A stretch of 64,000 nt of DNA from Mariniplasma anaerobium. GTDB taxonomy: Bacteria > Bacillota_I > Bacilli_A > Acholeplasmatales > Acholeplasmataceae. How positions within the stretch are numbered: the first letter of the stretch is position 1; each line of letters opens with the position of its first letter. Of this stretch, positions 56,432-64,000 are shown in pieces. The position numbers and the translations under genes were made by a program. The stretch spans positions 1,178,001 through 1,242,000 of the forward strand of contig NZ_AP024412.1 in the NCBI RefSeq assembly GCF_016865445.1. Reading direction: 5' to 3'. The notes below the pieces were generated by a model that did no database searches, was not told where the DNA came from, and saw only the letters and a list, made by a program, of their open reading frames with translations.

Positions 56432-57223
56432 TTATTTGTCCGTTTTGAAATGTCTTAAAAATTGTTGTTTATCATTCAAAAAATGTCTTAATAAGTTAAT
56501 ACTTTCTATATCATCATAATCTACTTTAACAAATTTATTATCTGTAATTTCATAAATTGTTGCATCAGGTATTGCAGCTAAAATAGGGGAATGCGTTGCA
56601 ATAATAAATTGGCACCCTCTCTTTGTTGCATCCATAATCATTGCTAATAATGTTAACTGATTTTGAGTAGATAAAGGTGTTTCCGGTTCATCTAATAGAT
56701 ATATTTGGTTATCCCTAATTCTTGATGAAAAGAAATCTAGATAAGCTTCACCATGAGATGATTCAGTTAAATCTTTATCATACATATTATCTAATTCATA
56801 AAGAGTACGATTATATGGAGATTTTGCTAAAGCTTTTGAATAATCAGGTTTGTCTTTATATTCTTGATCAATTCTTATTATTTCTTTTTGTGCGTGTTCA
56901 ATTTCTCTTTTTAAATAAGAAAGATAGTTAATGAATTTAACACTTTCAAAAAAGAAGCCTTTTGGTTTCAATAATTCCAGAGTTATCTTCACATCATTCT
57001 TATTCACATCAACTATATCATCATCTTCTGGCAATTTTATGCTAACCAATGATAATTTTGATTGGATCAATTTAAGCATACTAGATTTTCCAGATCCATT
57101 AGCACCAACTAAAACAGTAACTGAATGATTAATATCTAGCTCAATTTTCTTTTGAAATAATGGCAAATTAAAAGGATATTTTTCTCTTTGATTTGATTGA
57201 ATTAAAACAGTTTTTATCAACAT
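56432..57223 (-). CDS. AAA/ABC-type ATPase (AAA_21-like)
   Basis: A 263-residue soluble ATPase with Walker A VGANGSGKSS, Walker B IYLLDEPETPLS and the switch His FIIATHSPILAAIPDATIYE. This stand-alone layout resembles the small AAA_21/YhbG-like predicted ATPases, whose function is mostly unknown; there is no partner permease. Three ATGs are clustered; AAAGGA is best spaced for 57223. No toxin or nuclease neighbour is visible, so a defence role is not supported. Confidence 0.82.
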   Translation of the reverse strand: MLIKTVLIQSNQREKYPFNLPLFQKKIELDINHSVTVLVGANGSGKSSMLKLIQSKLSLVSIKLPEDDDIVDVNKNDVKITLELLKPKGFFFESVKFINYLSYLKREIEHAQKEIIRIDQEYKDKPDYSKALAKSPYNRTLYELDNMYDKDLTESSHGEAYLDFFSSRIRDNQIYLLDEPETPLSTQNQLTLLAMIMDATKRGCQFIIATHSPILAAIPDATIYEITDNKFVKVDYDDIESINLLRHFLNDKQQFLRHFKTDK

Positions 57224-57280
57224 AACCATCATCCTTTAAATACTCTTGAATATATAAATATGATTCTTAGATATACTTTA

Positions 57281-58582
57281 TTATATTTGCTTTATAACTA
57301 GTGAAACTACACTTTCAACATGTATAGTTTGAGAAAACATATCTACAGGTTGGATTTCAATAATATCATATACTTCTTTAAGTAAATCCAAATCTCTTAC
57401 TTGTGTTTTTGGTTCACAAGAAATATAGATAATCTTTTTAGGTTTCAATTCTAAAACAGCATCTAAAAAATCTTTTGTTGATCCATCTCTTGTAGGATCC
57501 ATAAATAAAACATCAATATGTGTATCTAATGTTTTGATGGTATTACTAACATCATCACAAATAAAATCAACATTGGATATTTGATTATATCGTTTGTTGT
57601 TTACTGCATCAATATGTGCATCACGATTCACTTCTACAGCAATTACTTTCTTAGCAACTTTAGATAGCAACAAAGATAATGTGCCTATACCTGAATATGT
57701 ATCTAAAACTACATCTTTATCAGATATATCTGCCATTTCTATAGCTTTTTTATATAGTTTAAACATTTGTTCTGGATTGATTTGATAAAATGATTTTGCA
57801 GATAGTCTAAATGATAAATCATCAATTTTATCTATTAAATATCCTGGACCGTAAACGACTTTTTCATCATCTAATAAAACTAAATGTGTGCTTTTATAAT
57901 GAATATTTTGAACTGTTGTAACAACTTGACTATGTTTTTTAACAAGCTCTTGACTTATTTTTTTTGCGTTCGGAAGTAAATTACCATTTGTTACAAATAC
58001 AACCATCATTTCATTTCGATCATAGGATTTTCGAATCAATACATGTTTTAAAATACCAGTATTAGATTTTAAATCATATGCACCAATTTTATATTTATTC
58101 ATTAATATTTCTATAGTCTTTAATACATTATTGGCATCTCTATCATGAATAAAACAGCCTAAAAAAGGTAATACTTCTCTAGTATGTTCTCTATAAAGAC
58201 CTAATCTAAGCTTTTGTTTATTAGTTTTAGCTGATAAAACAGCCTTATGTCGATAATGTAGCGGTCTATCACTTTTTATAATAGGATTTACAACATTTGA
58301 ATATCCATGTTCTTCAAATAGGTTTTGAACGTAAGCTTGTTTCATATCAAGTTGGTGTTGATAATCAATATGAAGAAAATCACATCCACCACACTCATAA
58401 AATATAGGACAAACTGGTTTTTTTCTAAACTCGCTATTTTCATAAACGTCTTTATCTTTTATTATTCTATTGTTTTGATCATCTATTTCTGCAATTTCAT
58501 CTGGTAAAAGATATTTAAATCTAGAACCATCTTCTATTATAGAATCTTTCATTTCTTCTAATCTAATACATTTGATTTTCAT
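57281..58582 (-). CDS. rlmD: 23S rRNA (uracil-5)-methyltransferase, RlmD/RlmCD type
   Basis: A 433-residue RumA-family methylase. The 4Fe-4S cysteines are visible in CPIFYECGGCDF and LGCFIHD; the SAM-binding motif is VLDTYSGIGTLSLLL and the catalytic Cys is in YISCEPKTQVRDL. The N-terminal TRAM domain is reduced. ATG 58582 follows AGAGGGA, while the upstream in-frame ATG 58603 lacks a site. RlmD and RlmCD cannot be separated by eye. Confidence 0.88.
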   Translation of the reverse strand: MKIKCIRLEEMKDSIIEDGSRFKYLLPDEIAEIDDQNNRIIKDKDVYENSEFRKKPVCPIFYECGGCDFLHIDYQHQLDMKQAYVQNLFEEHGYSNVVNPIIKSDRPLHYRHKAVLSAKTNKQKLRLGLYREHTREVLPFLGCFIHDRDANNVLKTIEILMNKYKIGAYDLKSNTGILKHVLIRKSYDRNEMMVVFVTNGNLLPNAKKISQELVKKHSQVVTTVQNIHYKSTHLVLLDDEKVVYGPGYLIDKIDDLSFRLSAKSFYQINPEQMFKLYKKAIEMADISDKDVVLDTYSGIGTLSLLLSKVAKKVIAVEVNRDAHIDAVNNKRYNQISNVDFICDDVSNTIKTLDTHIDVLFMDPTRDGSTKDFLDAVLELKPKKIIYISCEPKTQVRDLDLLKEVYDIIEIQPVDMFSQTIHVESVVSLVIKQI

Positions 58583-58613
58583 ATAGTTCCCTCTACTAAT
58601 CATTATAGCATAT

Positions 58614-58642
58614 AAACAAAAAGGGCATAGCCCCTTTTAGAT
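58614..58642 (-). terminator. Terminator of the tdh-kbl-DGC-acyltransferase operon
   Basis: On the minus strand AAAAGGGGC and GCCCTTTTT form a stem around TAT, followed by T. Confidence 0.75.
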
Positions 58643-58647
58643 TTAAT

Positions 58648-59889
58648 TTATGTCAAATTTTTCTTTTCTTTTTCTAAAATATATAACTCTTCTACAGCTA
58701 ATTGTATTTTAGTAACTACATTTTTTTTATGCATAGGATAAATATAAAATGTATCATGCAACGTTGATAAATCAACACAATCACCTTTATGCATATAATC
58801 ATATTCCACATGGCATCCATACATTGATAACGGTTCTTTTTCTAAATTAATATCGTAAGTCTCATTTTTTAATTTTAAACTAAATCCGTTTGAATCATGG
58901 GTCAGCCAACCATTTCCTAAATTAATATATCCTTTAGTATTTGGTAGAGCTTCTACAATTACTTCATCACTAAAACTATATGTTTTATTTTTTAACTGCT
59001 TGATTACTTCACTTCTTTGCCATTCATACCAGTCAGGAATATGTGAAAACTCAGTGTCACCTTTTTGAGCCTTAAGTTCTCCATAAACACTCATTTCATA
59101 TGTTTTTCCACAGGCATTACACCATATGTAATGCTCATCAGAATCCATTTGGTGTTCCTTATGACAACTAGGGCATTGATATAAAATTTTATGAATATTT
59201 TTTGCTCTATCTTTGAAATCTATTTTAATATGATTATCCTTTTGCCACTGATACTCATCATAAGTCATAGCTTTACGAATTGATGCATTGATCTCATCAA
59301 TTGAAAGTGTCTTTAAATCTTCTGGATCAAAGAGCTTAGTCATATCTGCTTTTAAAGGAACTTTTCTCATCTTCAAATTCCATACCGGTTGAGTTAAATA
59401 GTCTCCATGCATATTTAAAACAACGACAGGTTTATTAAGCACCTTAACCATTTTTCCTAATGAATCAGGCAAAATGGATGATGTACCGATTAAAGAATAT
59501 CTTGCTTCTGGATATATAGCGACAATATTATTTAATTTTTCTAATGCGTATTTAATATGTCTAAATAAAACTGTATCATTAGTGAATTTTCGTTTCTCGA
59601 TTGCACCGACATTCCTTAACAACCATTCTCTTTTTATAAAACCATCAATTGCTACAATATAATTGGCTCTATGTGGAAAAATTGCTTTCGTAGTGACTTT
59701 GAAATCTAGAAATGAATGATGCGTACATATTAAAACATAAGGAGGCTTTAGCCCCTTCATACCAACCTTATTTATTTTTAGTTTTCTTCTCCAAACTGTT
59801 GGAAAAGATAAAAGCCATGCTACAGGAGTTAAAAAAAACTTTTCCTTACGTGGCTTTTGTGTAATATCAAATCTCTCATATTGATCCAT
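58648..59889 (-). CDS. PlsC-like acyltransferase with C-terminal zinc ribbon
   Basis: A 413-residue protein. The acyltransferase part has the HX4D motif in CTHHSFLDF and the PEARYS motif in place of PEGTRS, with VVLNMHGDYL following. At about residues 250-285 there is a zinc ribbon of the CPSC-x16-CNAC type (CPSCHKEHQM, IWCNACGKTYE), unusual in PlsC. It probably acylates a glycerophospholipid intermediate; the ribbon's role is unknown. ATG 59889 has GGAG 5 nt ahead. It is the last gene of the tdh operon. Confidence 0.82.
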   Translation of the reverse strand: MDQYERFDITQKPRKEKFFLTPVAWLLSFPTVWRRKLKINKVGMKGLKPPYVLICTHHSFLDFKVTTKAIFPHRANYIVAIDGFIKREWLLRNVGAIEKRKFTNDTVLFRHIKYALEKLNNIVAIYPEARYSLIGTSSILPDSLGKMVKVLNKPVVVLNMHGDYLTQPVWNLKMRKVPLKADMTKLFDPEDLKTLSIDEINASIRKAMTYDEYQWQKDNHIKIDFKDRAKNIHKILYQCPSCHKEHQMDSDEHYIWCNACGKTYEMSVYGELKAQKGDTEFSHIPDWYEWQRSEVIKQLKNKTYSFSDEVIVEALPNTKGYINLGNGWLTHDSNGFSLKLKNETYDINLEKEPLSMYGCHVEYDYMHKGDCVDLSTLHDTFYIYPMHKKNVVTKIQLAVEELYILEKEKKNLT

Positions 59890-59922
59890 ATTTTCTCCAT
59901 GCCAAATACATAAAAACAAAGA

Positions 59923-60813
59923 TTATGCTTCTACATATTTAATTAAATTTTTGCCTTCTTGCTTTGCTTCATACATCGCTTGATCTGCTATATCAATCAT
60001 ATCCATGATATTTGAGCCATTTTTCATAACAGTTAATCCCATAGATGTATTTGTCAAATTCTCATCATCAATATCTCTAATTTTAGTTGCTTTTATCAAA
60101 ACTTGTAATACTTTAGCTTTTTTAATAAGTGTTGATTTTTTTGCTTTACTAAACATGACAATGAGTTCATCTCCACCAAAGCGGAATGCAAAATCATCTT
60201 CTTCTAAAAAATTTAGAATCGTATTAGAAACAGATGCTAAGACCTGATCACCAATAAGATGTCCATAGGTATCATTTGTCCGTTTAAAGTTATCTAAATC
60301 TAAAAATATAATGCCCCATTCTTGTAATTCGCGTTTATCTAAAAATGTTTGTAATTCATATTTCATAAACAAACGATTCAAAAGACCGGTTAGTGGATCA
60401 ATGTATTTAATGATTGCATTTATCTTTTCATTTTCATATAATAAAGAACGTTTTGTTTGATCAGTAAATACTTCAATTGCGCCAATAACTTTTCCATTTT
60501 CAATCAAAGGAATGGCTCTTACATGAACGATGATTCTATGTCCTTTTTTATGTTGTAAATAAACAAAATTATCAGTAACTACATTTTCTCTTATTGATTT
60601 TTGTAATGGACATCCATCAAGACAAAGTTTTTTTCCATCTTCATCTATATGATTTAATTTATTATCATAACAATGCGTATTTTCCATTTCTTCTTTTGTA
60701 AAGCCTGATATTTTTTCAGCAATCGGATTATAATATAAGATCTTTCTGTCAGGATCGACTATATAAACTGCTTCATGAAAATTATCAAAGTATTTTTTTA
60801 GTTGTTCCAACAT
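59923..60813 (-). CDS. PAS-GGDEF diguanylate cyclase
   Basis: A 296-residue soluble protein: an N-terminal PAS domain (YIVDPDRKILYYNPIAEKIS) with a Cys cluster (THCYDNK, KKLCLDGCPLQ), which may bind metal or a redox cofactor, then a GGDEF domain with DPLTGLLNR, LDLDNFKRTND and FRFGGDELIVMF. Intact catalytic residues suggest an active cyclase; the RxxD inhibitory site is replaced (EEDDFAFR). It begins 16 nt after kbl with AGAGG, so it belongs to the threonine-degradation operon. Confidence 0.9.
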   Translation of the reverse strand: MLEQLKKYFDNFHEAVYIVDPDRKILYYNPIAEKISGFTKEEMENTHCYDNKLNHIDEDGKKLCLDGCPLQKSIRENVVTDNFVYLQHKKGHRIIVHVRAIPLIENGKVIGAIEVFTDQTKRSLLYENEKINAIIKYIDPLTGLLNRLFMKYELQTFLDKRELQEWGIIFLDLDNFKRTNDTYGHLIGDQVLASVSNTILNFLEEDDFAFRFGGDELIVMFSKAKKSTLIKKAKVLQVLIKATKIRDIDDENLTNTSMGLTVMKNGSNIMDMIDIADQAMYEAKQEGKNLIKYVEA

Positions 60814-60828
60814 AAGATAGCCTCTTTT

Positions 60829-61998
60829 CTATAATACACGTAGTTTTTTTGCCGTTTTCTCCATGATATCAATTGCTTTATCTAACTGCTTTTTCGTATG
60901 TAGTGCAGATACCATACATCTAATTCTTCCTGTTCCCATAGGAACAGTTGGGAAAATAATGCCAGAAACATATACTCCATTGTATAATAAACTTTCTGAA
61001 AAAGCCATAGTCAGCGCTTCATTTCCTATTATAATTGGTGTAATTGGTGTTTGACTATGCCCTATATCAAAGCCTAGTCTTTCCAATTTTTCTTTAAAAT
61101 ATTTTGCATTGCTCCATAATTTTTCTGTATATTCATCTGATGTTTCAAGCATATTGAATGCTTCGATAATTGCTGCAGCTGCAGCAGGCATCATTGCAGT
61201 TGAAAATAACAAAGGTCTTCCTCTATGCAATAGCCAATCTCTCATTTCAGCTGAGCCACATACATAACCACCTACAACACCGATAGCCTTAGATAAAGTA
61301 CCTACAATAAAATCTACTTGCCCATGTAGTTTAAAATGATCTACTGTGCCTCTTCCTCTATCTCCTAAGACCCCAGATCCATGTGCATCATCAACATAAG
61401 TTAAACACTTATATTGTTTAGCTAACCTTACTATTTCTGGTAAATTCGCAATGTCGCCATCCATTGAAAATACACCATCAGTAATAATTAATACTTGTTC
61501 ATATTGATCTCTTTTTTCTATTAAAATACGTTCTAAATCCTTCATGTCGCTATGTTTGAATACAGCTCTACTTGCTTTTGATAAGCGAACTCCATCAATG
61601 ATTGATGCATGATTTAATGCATCAGATATAATTAAATCTTTATCTGTTGTGATTGCTTGAATAACACCAGCATTAACATTATATCCAGATTGAAAAACAA
61701 GTGCAGCTTCTTCATGCTTAAAATCAGCAATCACTACATCCAATTGTTCATGAATATCCATATTACCAACGATTGTTCTAACTGCTCCAGCACCCACACC
61801 ATATTTATCTATAGCTTCTTTAGCCGCTTTTTTAAGTCTTGGATGATTTGCAAATCCTAAATAATTATTTGATGATAAGTTGATTACTCTTTTACCATTT
61901 AAAGTAATTTCTGCATCACATGGGCCTTCATTTATAGGTAATTTTCTATAGACTCCATCTTTTTTTAATTGATCAATATTTGCTTTTAAAAATGACAA
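60829..61998 (-). CDS. kbl: 2-amino-3-ketobutyrate CoA ligase (glycine C-acetyltransferase)
   Basis: A 389-residue PLP enzyme that cleaves 2-amino-3-ketobutyrate, the product of Tdh, to glycine and acetyl-CoA. Visible are [35 protein letters not shown] and the PLP Lys in [14 protein letters not shown]. The frame begins with GTG 62007, but AAGGAG lies 8 nt before TTG 61998, which gives the expected N-terminus [11 protein letters not shown] chose TTG. It follows the tdh stop by 3-5 nt. Confidence 0.93.
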   Translation of the reverse strand: MSFLKANIDQLKKDGVYRKLPINEGPCDAEITLNGKRVINLSSNNYLGFANHPRLKKAAKEAIDKYGVGAGAVRTIVGNMDIHEQLDVVIADFKHEEAALVFQSGYNVNAGVIQAITTDKDLIISDALNHASIIDGVRLSKASRAVFKHSDMKDLERILIEKRDQYEQVLIITDGVFSMDGDIANLPEIVRLAKQYKCLTYVDDAHGSGVLGDRGRGTVDHFKLHGQVDFIVGTLSKAIGVVGGYVCGSAEMRDWLLHRGRPLLFSTAMMPAAAAAIIEAFNMLETSDEYTEKLWSNAKYFKEKLERLGFDIGHSQTPITPIIIGNEALTMAFSESLLYNGVYVSGIIFPTVPMGTGRIRCMVSALHTKKQLDKAIDIMEKTAKKLRVL

Positions 61999-62003
61999 TG
62001 TTA

Positions 62004-63053
62004 TCACTCCTTACTTTCCGGTATTAAAACTATTTTCCCACTATTTCCAGAAATCATAATCTCCATACCTTTTTCAACTTCCTTTAATGGAAGTCTGTGT
62101 GTAATTATTAAATCTAAATCTAATTGATGATTCTTTATTAAAGATGTGACTTGATTCCATGTTTCAAATAAAAGTCTACCAATCACACCATACATTGTAA
62201 TACCCTTGAAAATAAAATCGTTTGATAAATCAAATTCTACTAAATCTGGAGTAATGCCAAGCATTGACATCTTGCCACCAGCTTTGATATATTTAAATGA
62301 ACTTTCGATAGCAGATTTATTTCCAGAGAATTCACAAACGACATCAACACCTTTGCCATTTGTTTCTTCTAAAACACGTTCGACTACATTTTCTTCTAAT
62401 GGATTGATAACTACATGAGCTCCAAGTTTCTTAGCTAGTTCAATACGATACGGGTTAATTTCAATTGCTATAATTTTTTTAGATTTCATAGCTTTAGCAA
62501 TATTTACACCCATTAATCCAATTGGACCACATCCAACGATAGCAACAGTTTTATCGATAATATCAAAATGAAGCATCGTATGAACTGCATTACCAAGCGG
62601 TTCTTGTATAGATAAATATGCTGGATCGATATCCATGTTATTTACAATCAAATTAAATTCTGGCATTTTAATGTATTCTGCAAAACATCCATCTGTGTCA
62701 ACCCCAATGATTTGAGTGTTTTCACATATATGGTATTCCCCTCGCTTACAAAACTCACATGTACCACAAACTAGATGTGTTTCTGATGAAACAATATCCC
62801 CTAGTTTAACTTTAGTAACTTCATTTCCTACCTTAATCACTTGTCCAGAAAATTCGTGTCCCATAATGTTAGGTGGATTCACTCTTTTTGAACTCCATTT
62901 ATCCCACTTGTATATGTGGACATCAGTTCCACAAATCGAAGTTGCAAGTACTTTAATCAAAACCTCATTGGGTTTTAGTTGCTCAGGAACAATCGCTGTT
63001 GTTACCTTACAACCCTTATCTCTTTTTTCTTTAATAATTGCAGTCATTTGCAT
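62004..63053 (-). CDS. tdh: Threonine 3-dehydrogenase
   Basis: A 349-residue zinc-dependent medium-chain dehydrogenase that oxidises threonine to 2-amino-3-ketobutyrate. The catalytic zinc ligands are in SICGTDVH and GHEFSG, the structural zinc cluster in [15 protein letters not shown], and the NAD motif is [16 protein letters not shown] lies 10 nt before ATG. Kbl directly follows, so the pair turns threonine into glycine and acetyl-CoA, yielding NADH and, through acetate, ATP. Confidence 0.94.
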   Translation of the reverse strand: MQMTAIIKEKRDKGCKVTTAIVPEQLKPNEVLIKVLATSICGTDVHIYKWDKWSSKRVNPPNIMGHEFSGQVIKVGNEVTKVKLGDIVSSETHLVCGTCEFCKRGEYHICENTQIIGVDTDGCFAEYIKMPEFNLIVNNMDIDPAYLSIQEPLGNAVHTMLHFDIIDKTVAIVGCGPIGLMGVNIAKAMKSKKIIAIEINPYRIELAKKLGAHVVINPLEENVVERVLEETNGKGVDVVCEFSGNKSAIESSFKYIKAGGKMSMLGITPDLVEFDLSNDFIFKGITMYGVIGRLLFETWNQVTSLIKNHQLDLDLIITHRLPLKEVEKGMEIMISGNSGKIVLIPESKE

Positions 63054-63082
63054 GAGTACATATCTCCTTATGTAGTTTTTAA

Positions 63083-63096
63083 TAAAAACGCTTTCA
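63083..63096 (-). promoter_or_regulatory. Candidate catabolite-responsive element (cre) at the tdh promoter
   Basis: On the minus strand TGAAAGCGTTTTTA matches the cre consensus TGWAANCGNTNWCA at all but one position. It lies immediately after the predicted start of transcription (-10 TATAAT at 63109-63104), where CcpA binding normally represses. Confidence 0.5.
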
Positions 63097-63103
63097 TAAT
63101 TTT

Positions 63104-63109
63104 ATTATA
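63104..63109 (-). promoter_or_regulatory. -10 box of the tdh-kbl operon
   Basis: TATAAT on the minus strand, with a moderate -35 (TTTATA at 63132-63127) 17 nt upstream. It reads into the cre-like site and tdh. Confidence 0.55.
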
Positions 63110-63139
63110 CGCTAAAATAAGACAAATATAAACCCCCTA

Positions 63140-63173
63140 ATAAAAAAAATAAATAGTGTTTAACTATCTATTT
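63140..63173 (-). terminator. Terminator of the nudF operon
   Basis: On the minus strand AAATAGATAGT and ACTATTT form the stem, followed by an A and eight T. It separates nudF from the tdh promoter. Confidence 0.7.
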
Positions 63174-63704
63174 TTAAGTGTATATCCAATTTGTTAATGC
63201 AATTAATGTTTTACCATCCTTTATTTGATTATTTATCAATAAATTTTTGGCTTCTTGTTTGCTAAAAAGATATACTTCAATAAATTCATCAACATCCTTA
63301 TCAATAGGTTTTTCTACCTTATAAGCATCTTTAGCAAGAAAGATTTCAATCTTTTCATCACTGTATCCAACACATGGATATACTTGATAAAGAAATGAAA
63401 CATCTTTTGAATAATATCCAGTTTCTTCTTCAAGTTCTCTTATTGCACAATCTCTAAATGACTCATTTTTGACATCCATTTTTCCAGCTGGTATCTCAAA
63501 TATGATTTCATCTAAAGGATATCTATATTGTTTAATTAAAATAACCTTATCCTTTTTAGTAATTGCAAGCATCGCTGCACCACCAGGGTGTTTAATATAG
63601 TTACGTTTAGCAACTCTTTGATCTGGCAATCTTACATCATCTTCATAAACATCCATAAATGAGCAAGTGTATACTTTTTTTGAATTTATTTTGATTTCTT
63701 TCAT
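63174..63704 (-). CDS. nudF: ADP-ribose pyrophosphatase (NUDIX)
   Basis: A 176-residue NUDIX enzyme of the ADP-ribose pyrophosphatase type. The box IPAGKMDVKNESFRDCAIRE followed by LEEETGY is complete, with the substrate-group marker VYPCVGYSDEKIEIF downstream. It hydrolyses ADP-ribose to AMP and ribose 5-phosphate. The start overlaps the stop of the upstream peptidase gene (ATGA). Confidence 0.9.
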   Translation of the reverse strand: MKEIKINSKKVYTCSFMDVYEDDVRLPDQRVAKRNYIKHPGGAAMLAITKKDKVILIKQYRYPLDEIIFEIPAGKMDVKNESFRDCAIRELEEETGYYSKDVSFLYQVYPCVGYSDEKIEIFLAKDAYKVEKPIDKDVDEFIEVYLFSKQEAKNLLINNQIKDGKTLIALTNWIYT

Positions 63705-64000
63705 TTTTTTATACCGACTTCTTTATCCTTATATTTAATATATGAAATAAAGATGTCTAAAGCATATACTACAACATTAAAATTAACATGTTCTAATGTA
63801 TCATCAGGAGTGTGATATGAGTTCATTCTATTATCGTTTGTCCATGGCATCCCGATTAACGTGGTTGCTTTAATTCCTTCTTTAGCAAATTCTGCTGCAT
63901 CAGTACCACCTGTTAAAAATGAAATAGGTTGTTTAAATACAAATCTACCCGCAACTTCAGATACTTCTAATAACTCATCTATAAAATCTTCATCGTACTT
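63701..64000 (-). CDS. M28-family metallopeptidase, C-terminal fragment
   Basis: The open frame enters from the right window edge and ends at TGA inside the nudF start. The last 99 residues contain LTGGTDAAEFAKEGIKATTL and, after it, NSYHTPDDTLEHVNF, the C-terminal zinc-ligand His block of M28 aminopeptidases. The N-terminal half lies outside the window. Probably an intracellular or exported aminopeptidase. Confidence 0.85.
   Translation of the reverse strand, partial: KYDEDFIDELLEVSEVAGRFVFKQPISFLTGGTDAAEFAKEGIKATTLIGMPWTNDNRMNSYHTPDDTLEHVNFNVVVYALDIFISYIKYKDKEVGIKK

Noticed and set aside
1-64000. Use of the mycoplasma code (TGA as Trp).
   Set aside because: Several genes end at TGA with proper length (tdh, tlyA, the M28 fragment), and every Trp is TGG.
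1-64000. tRNA or rRNA genes.
   Set aside because: I saw no stretch with a convincing cloverleaf or rRNA motif; a tRNAscan run would settle this.

Overview
The window is low-G+C bacterial DNA that uses the standard code: TGG is the only Trp codon seen and TGA works as a stop, for example at tdh and tlyA. The cshB-nfo-ispH and nusB-xseA-xseB-dxs-tlyA-recN neighbourhoods are typical of Firmicutes. No sortase motif is seen on the very large secreted proteins, and PotA carries a coiled-coil insert of the kind known from mollicutes. My best guess is a wall-less or near-wall-less lineage with standard code, such as Acholeplasma or Izemoplasma relatives. This is an inference, not a demonstration.

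Layout. 1-5.1 kb: the end of glgA, nfo, cshB, ispH, dinB and a small membrane protein. 5.1-11.2 kb: a housekeeping operon on the minus strand (nusB, xseA, xseB, dxs, tlyA, recN). 11.4-15.5 kb: a polyamine ABC transporter, potABCD. 15.7-19.4 kb: a Cys-containing membrane protein, then a TetR-controlled ABC exporter. 19.5-41.4 kb: a surface locus on the minus strand. 41.5-47.2 kb: two GGDEF-EAL proteins and a divergent hybrid histidine kinase. 47.2-64 kb: metabolic and repair genes (ogt, pckG, two NUDIX genes, a K+ channel, osmC, tdh-kbl, an rRNA methylase, an acyltransferase), two intact diguanylate cyclases and the end of an M28 peptidase.

The main point of interest is the surface locus. A good promoter (TTGACA-17-TAGAAT) reads into three consecutive cyclic-di-GMP-I (GEMM-I) riboswitches, each with its own terminator hairpin. 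They are followed by three camelysin/TasA-like secreted proteins, an ER-type SipW-like signal peptidase, a membrane-anchored McrB-like AAA ATPase, a coiled-coil protein with a possible McrC/DUF2357-like segment, and a second SipW-like peptidase. A fourth c-di-GMP riboswitch then sits inside the gene string, followed by two more camelysin-like proteins and a secreted protein of about 2470 residues with GLUG-like repeats. A 5'-truncated paralogue of the giant protein lies just upstream of the triple riboswitch, and the GGDEF-EAL pair lies upstream of that.

Taken together, this reads as a c-di-GMP-gated system for building a surface fibre or adhesin. The window also encodes proteins that make the signal (two intact GGDEF proteins at 54.8 and 59.9 kb), degrade it (an EAL protein at 43-45.6 kb) and possibly sense it (a degenerate GGDEF-EAL protein at 41.5 kb). 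The riboswitch calls rest on direct sequence matches. The fibre-assembly role and the part played by the McrBC-like pair are inferences.
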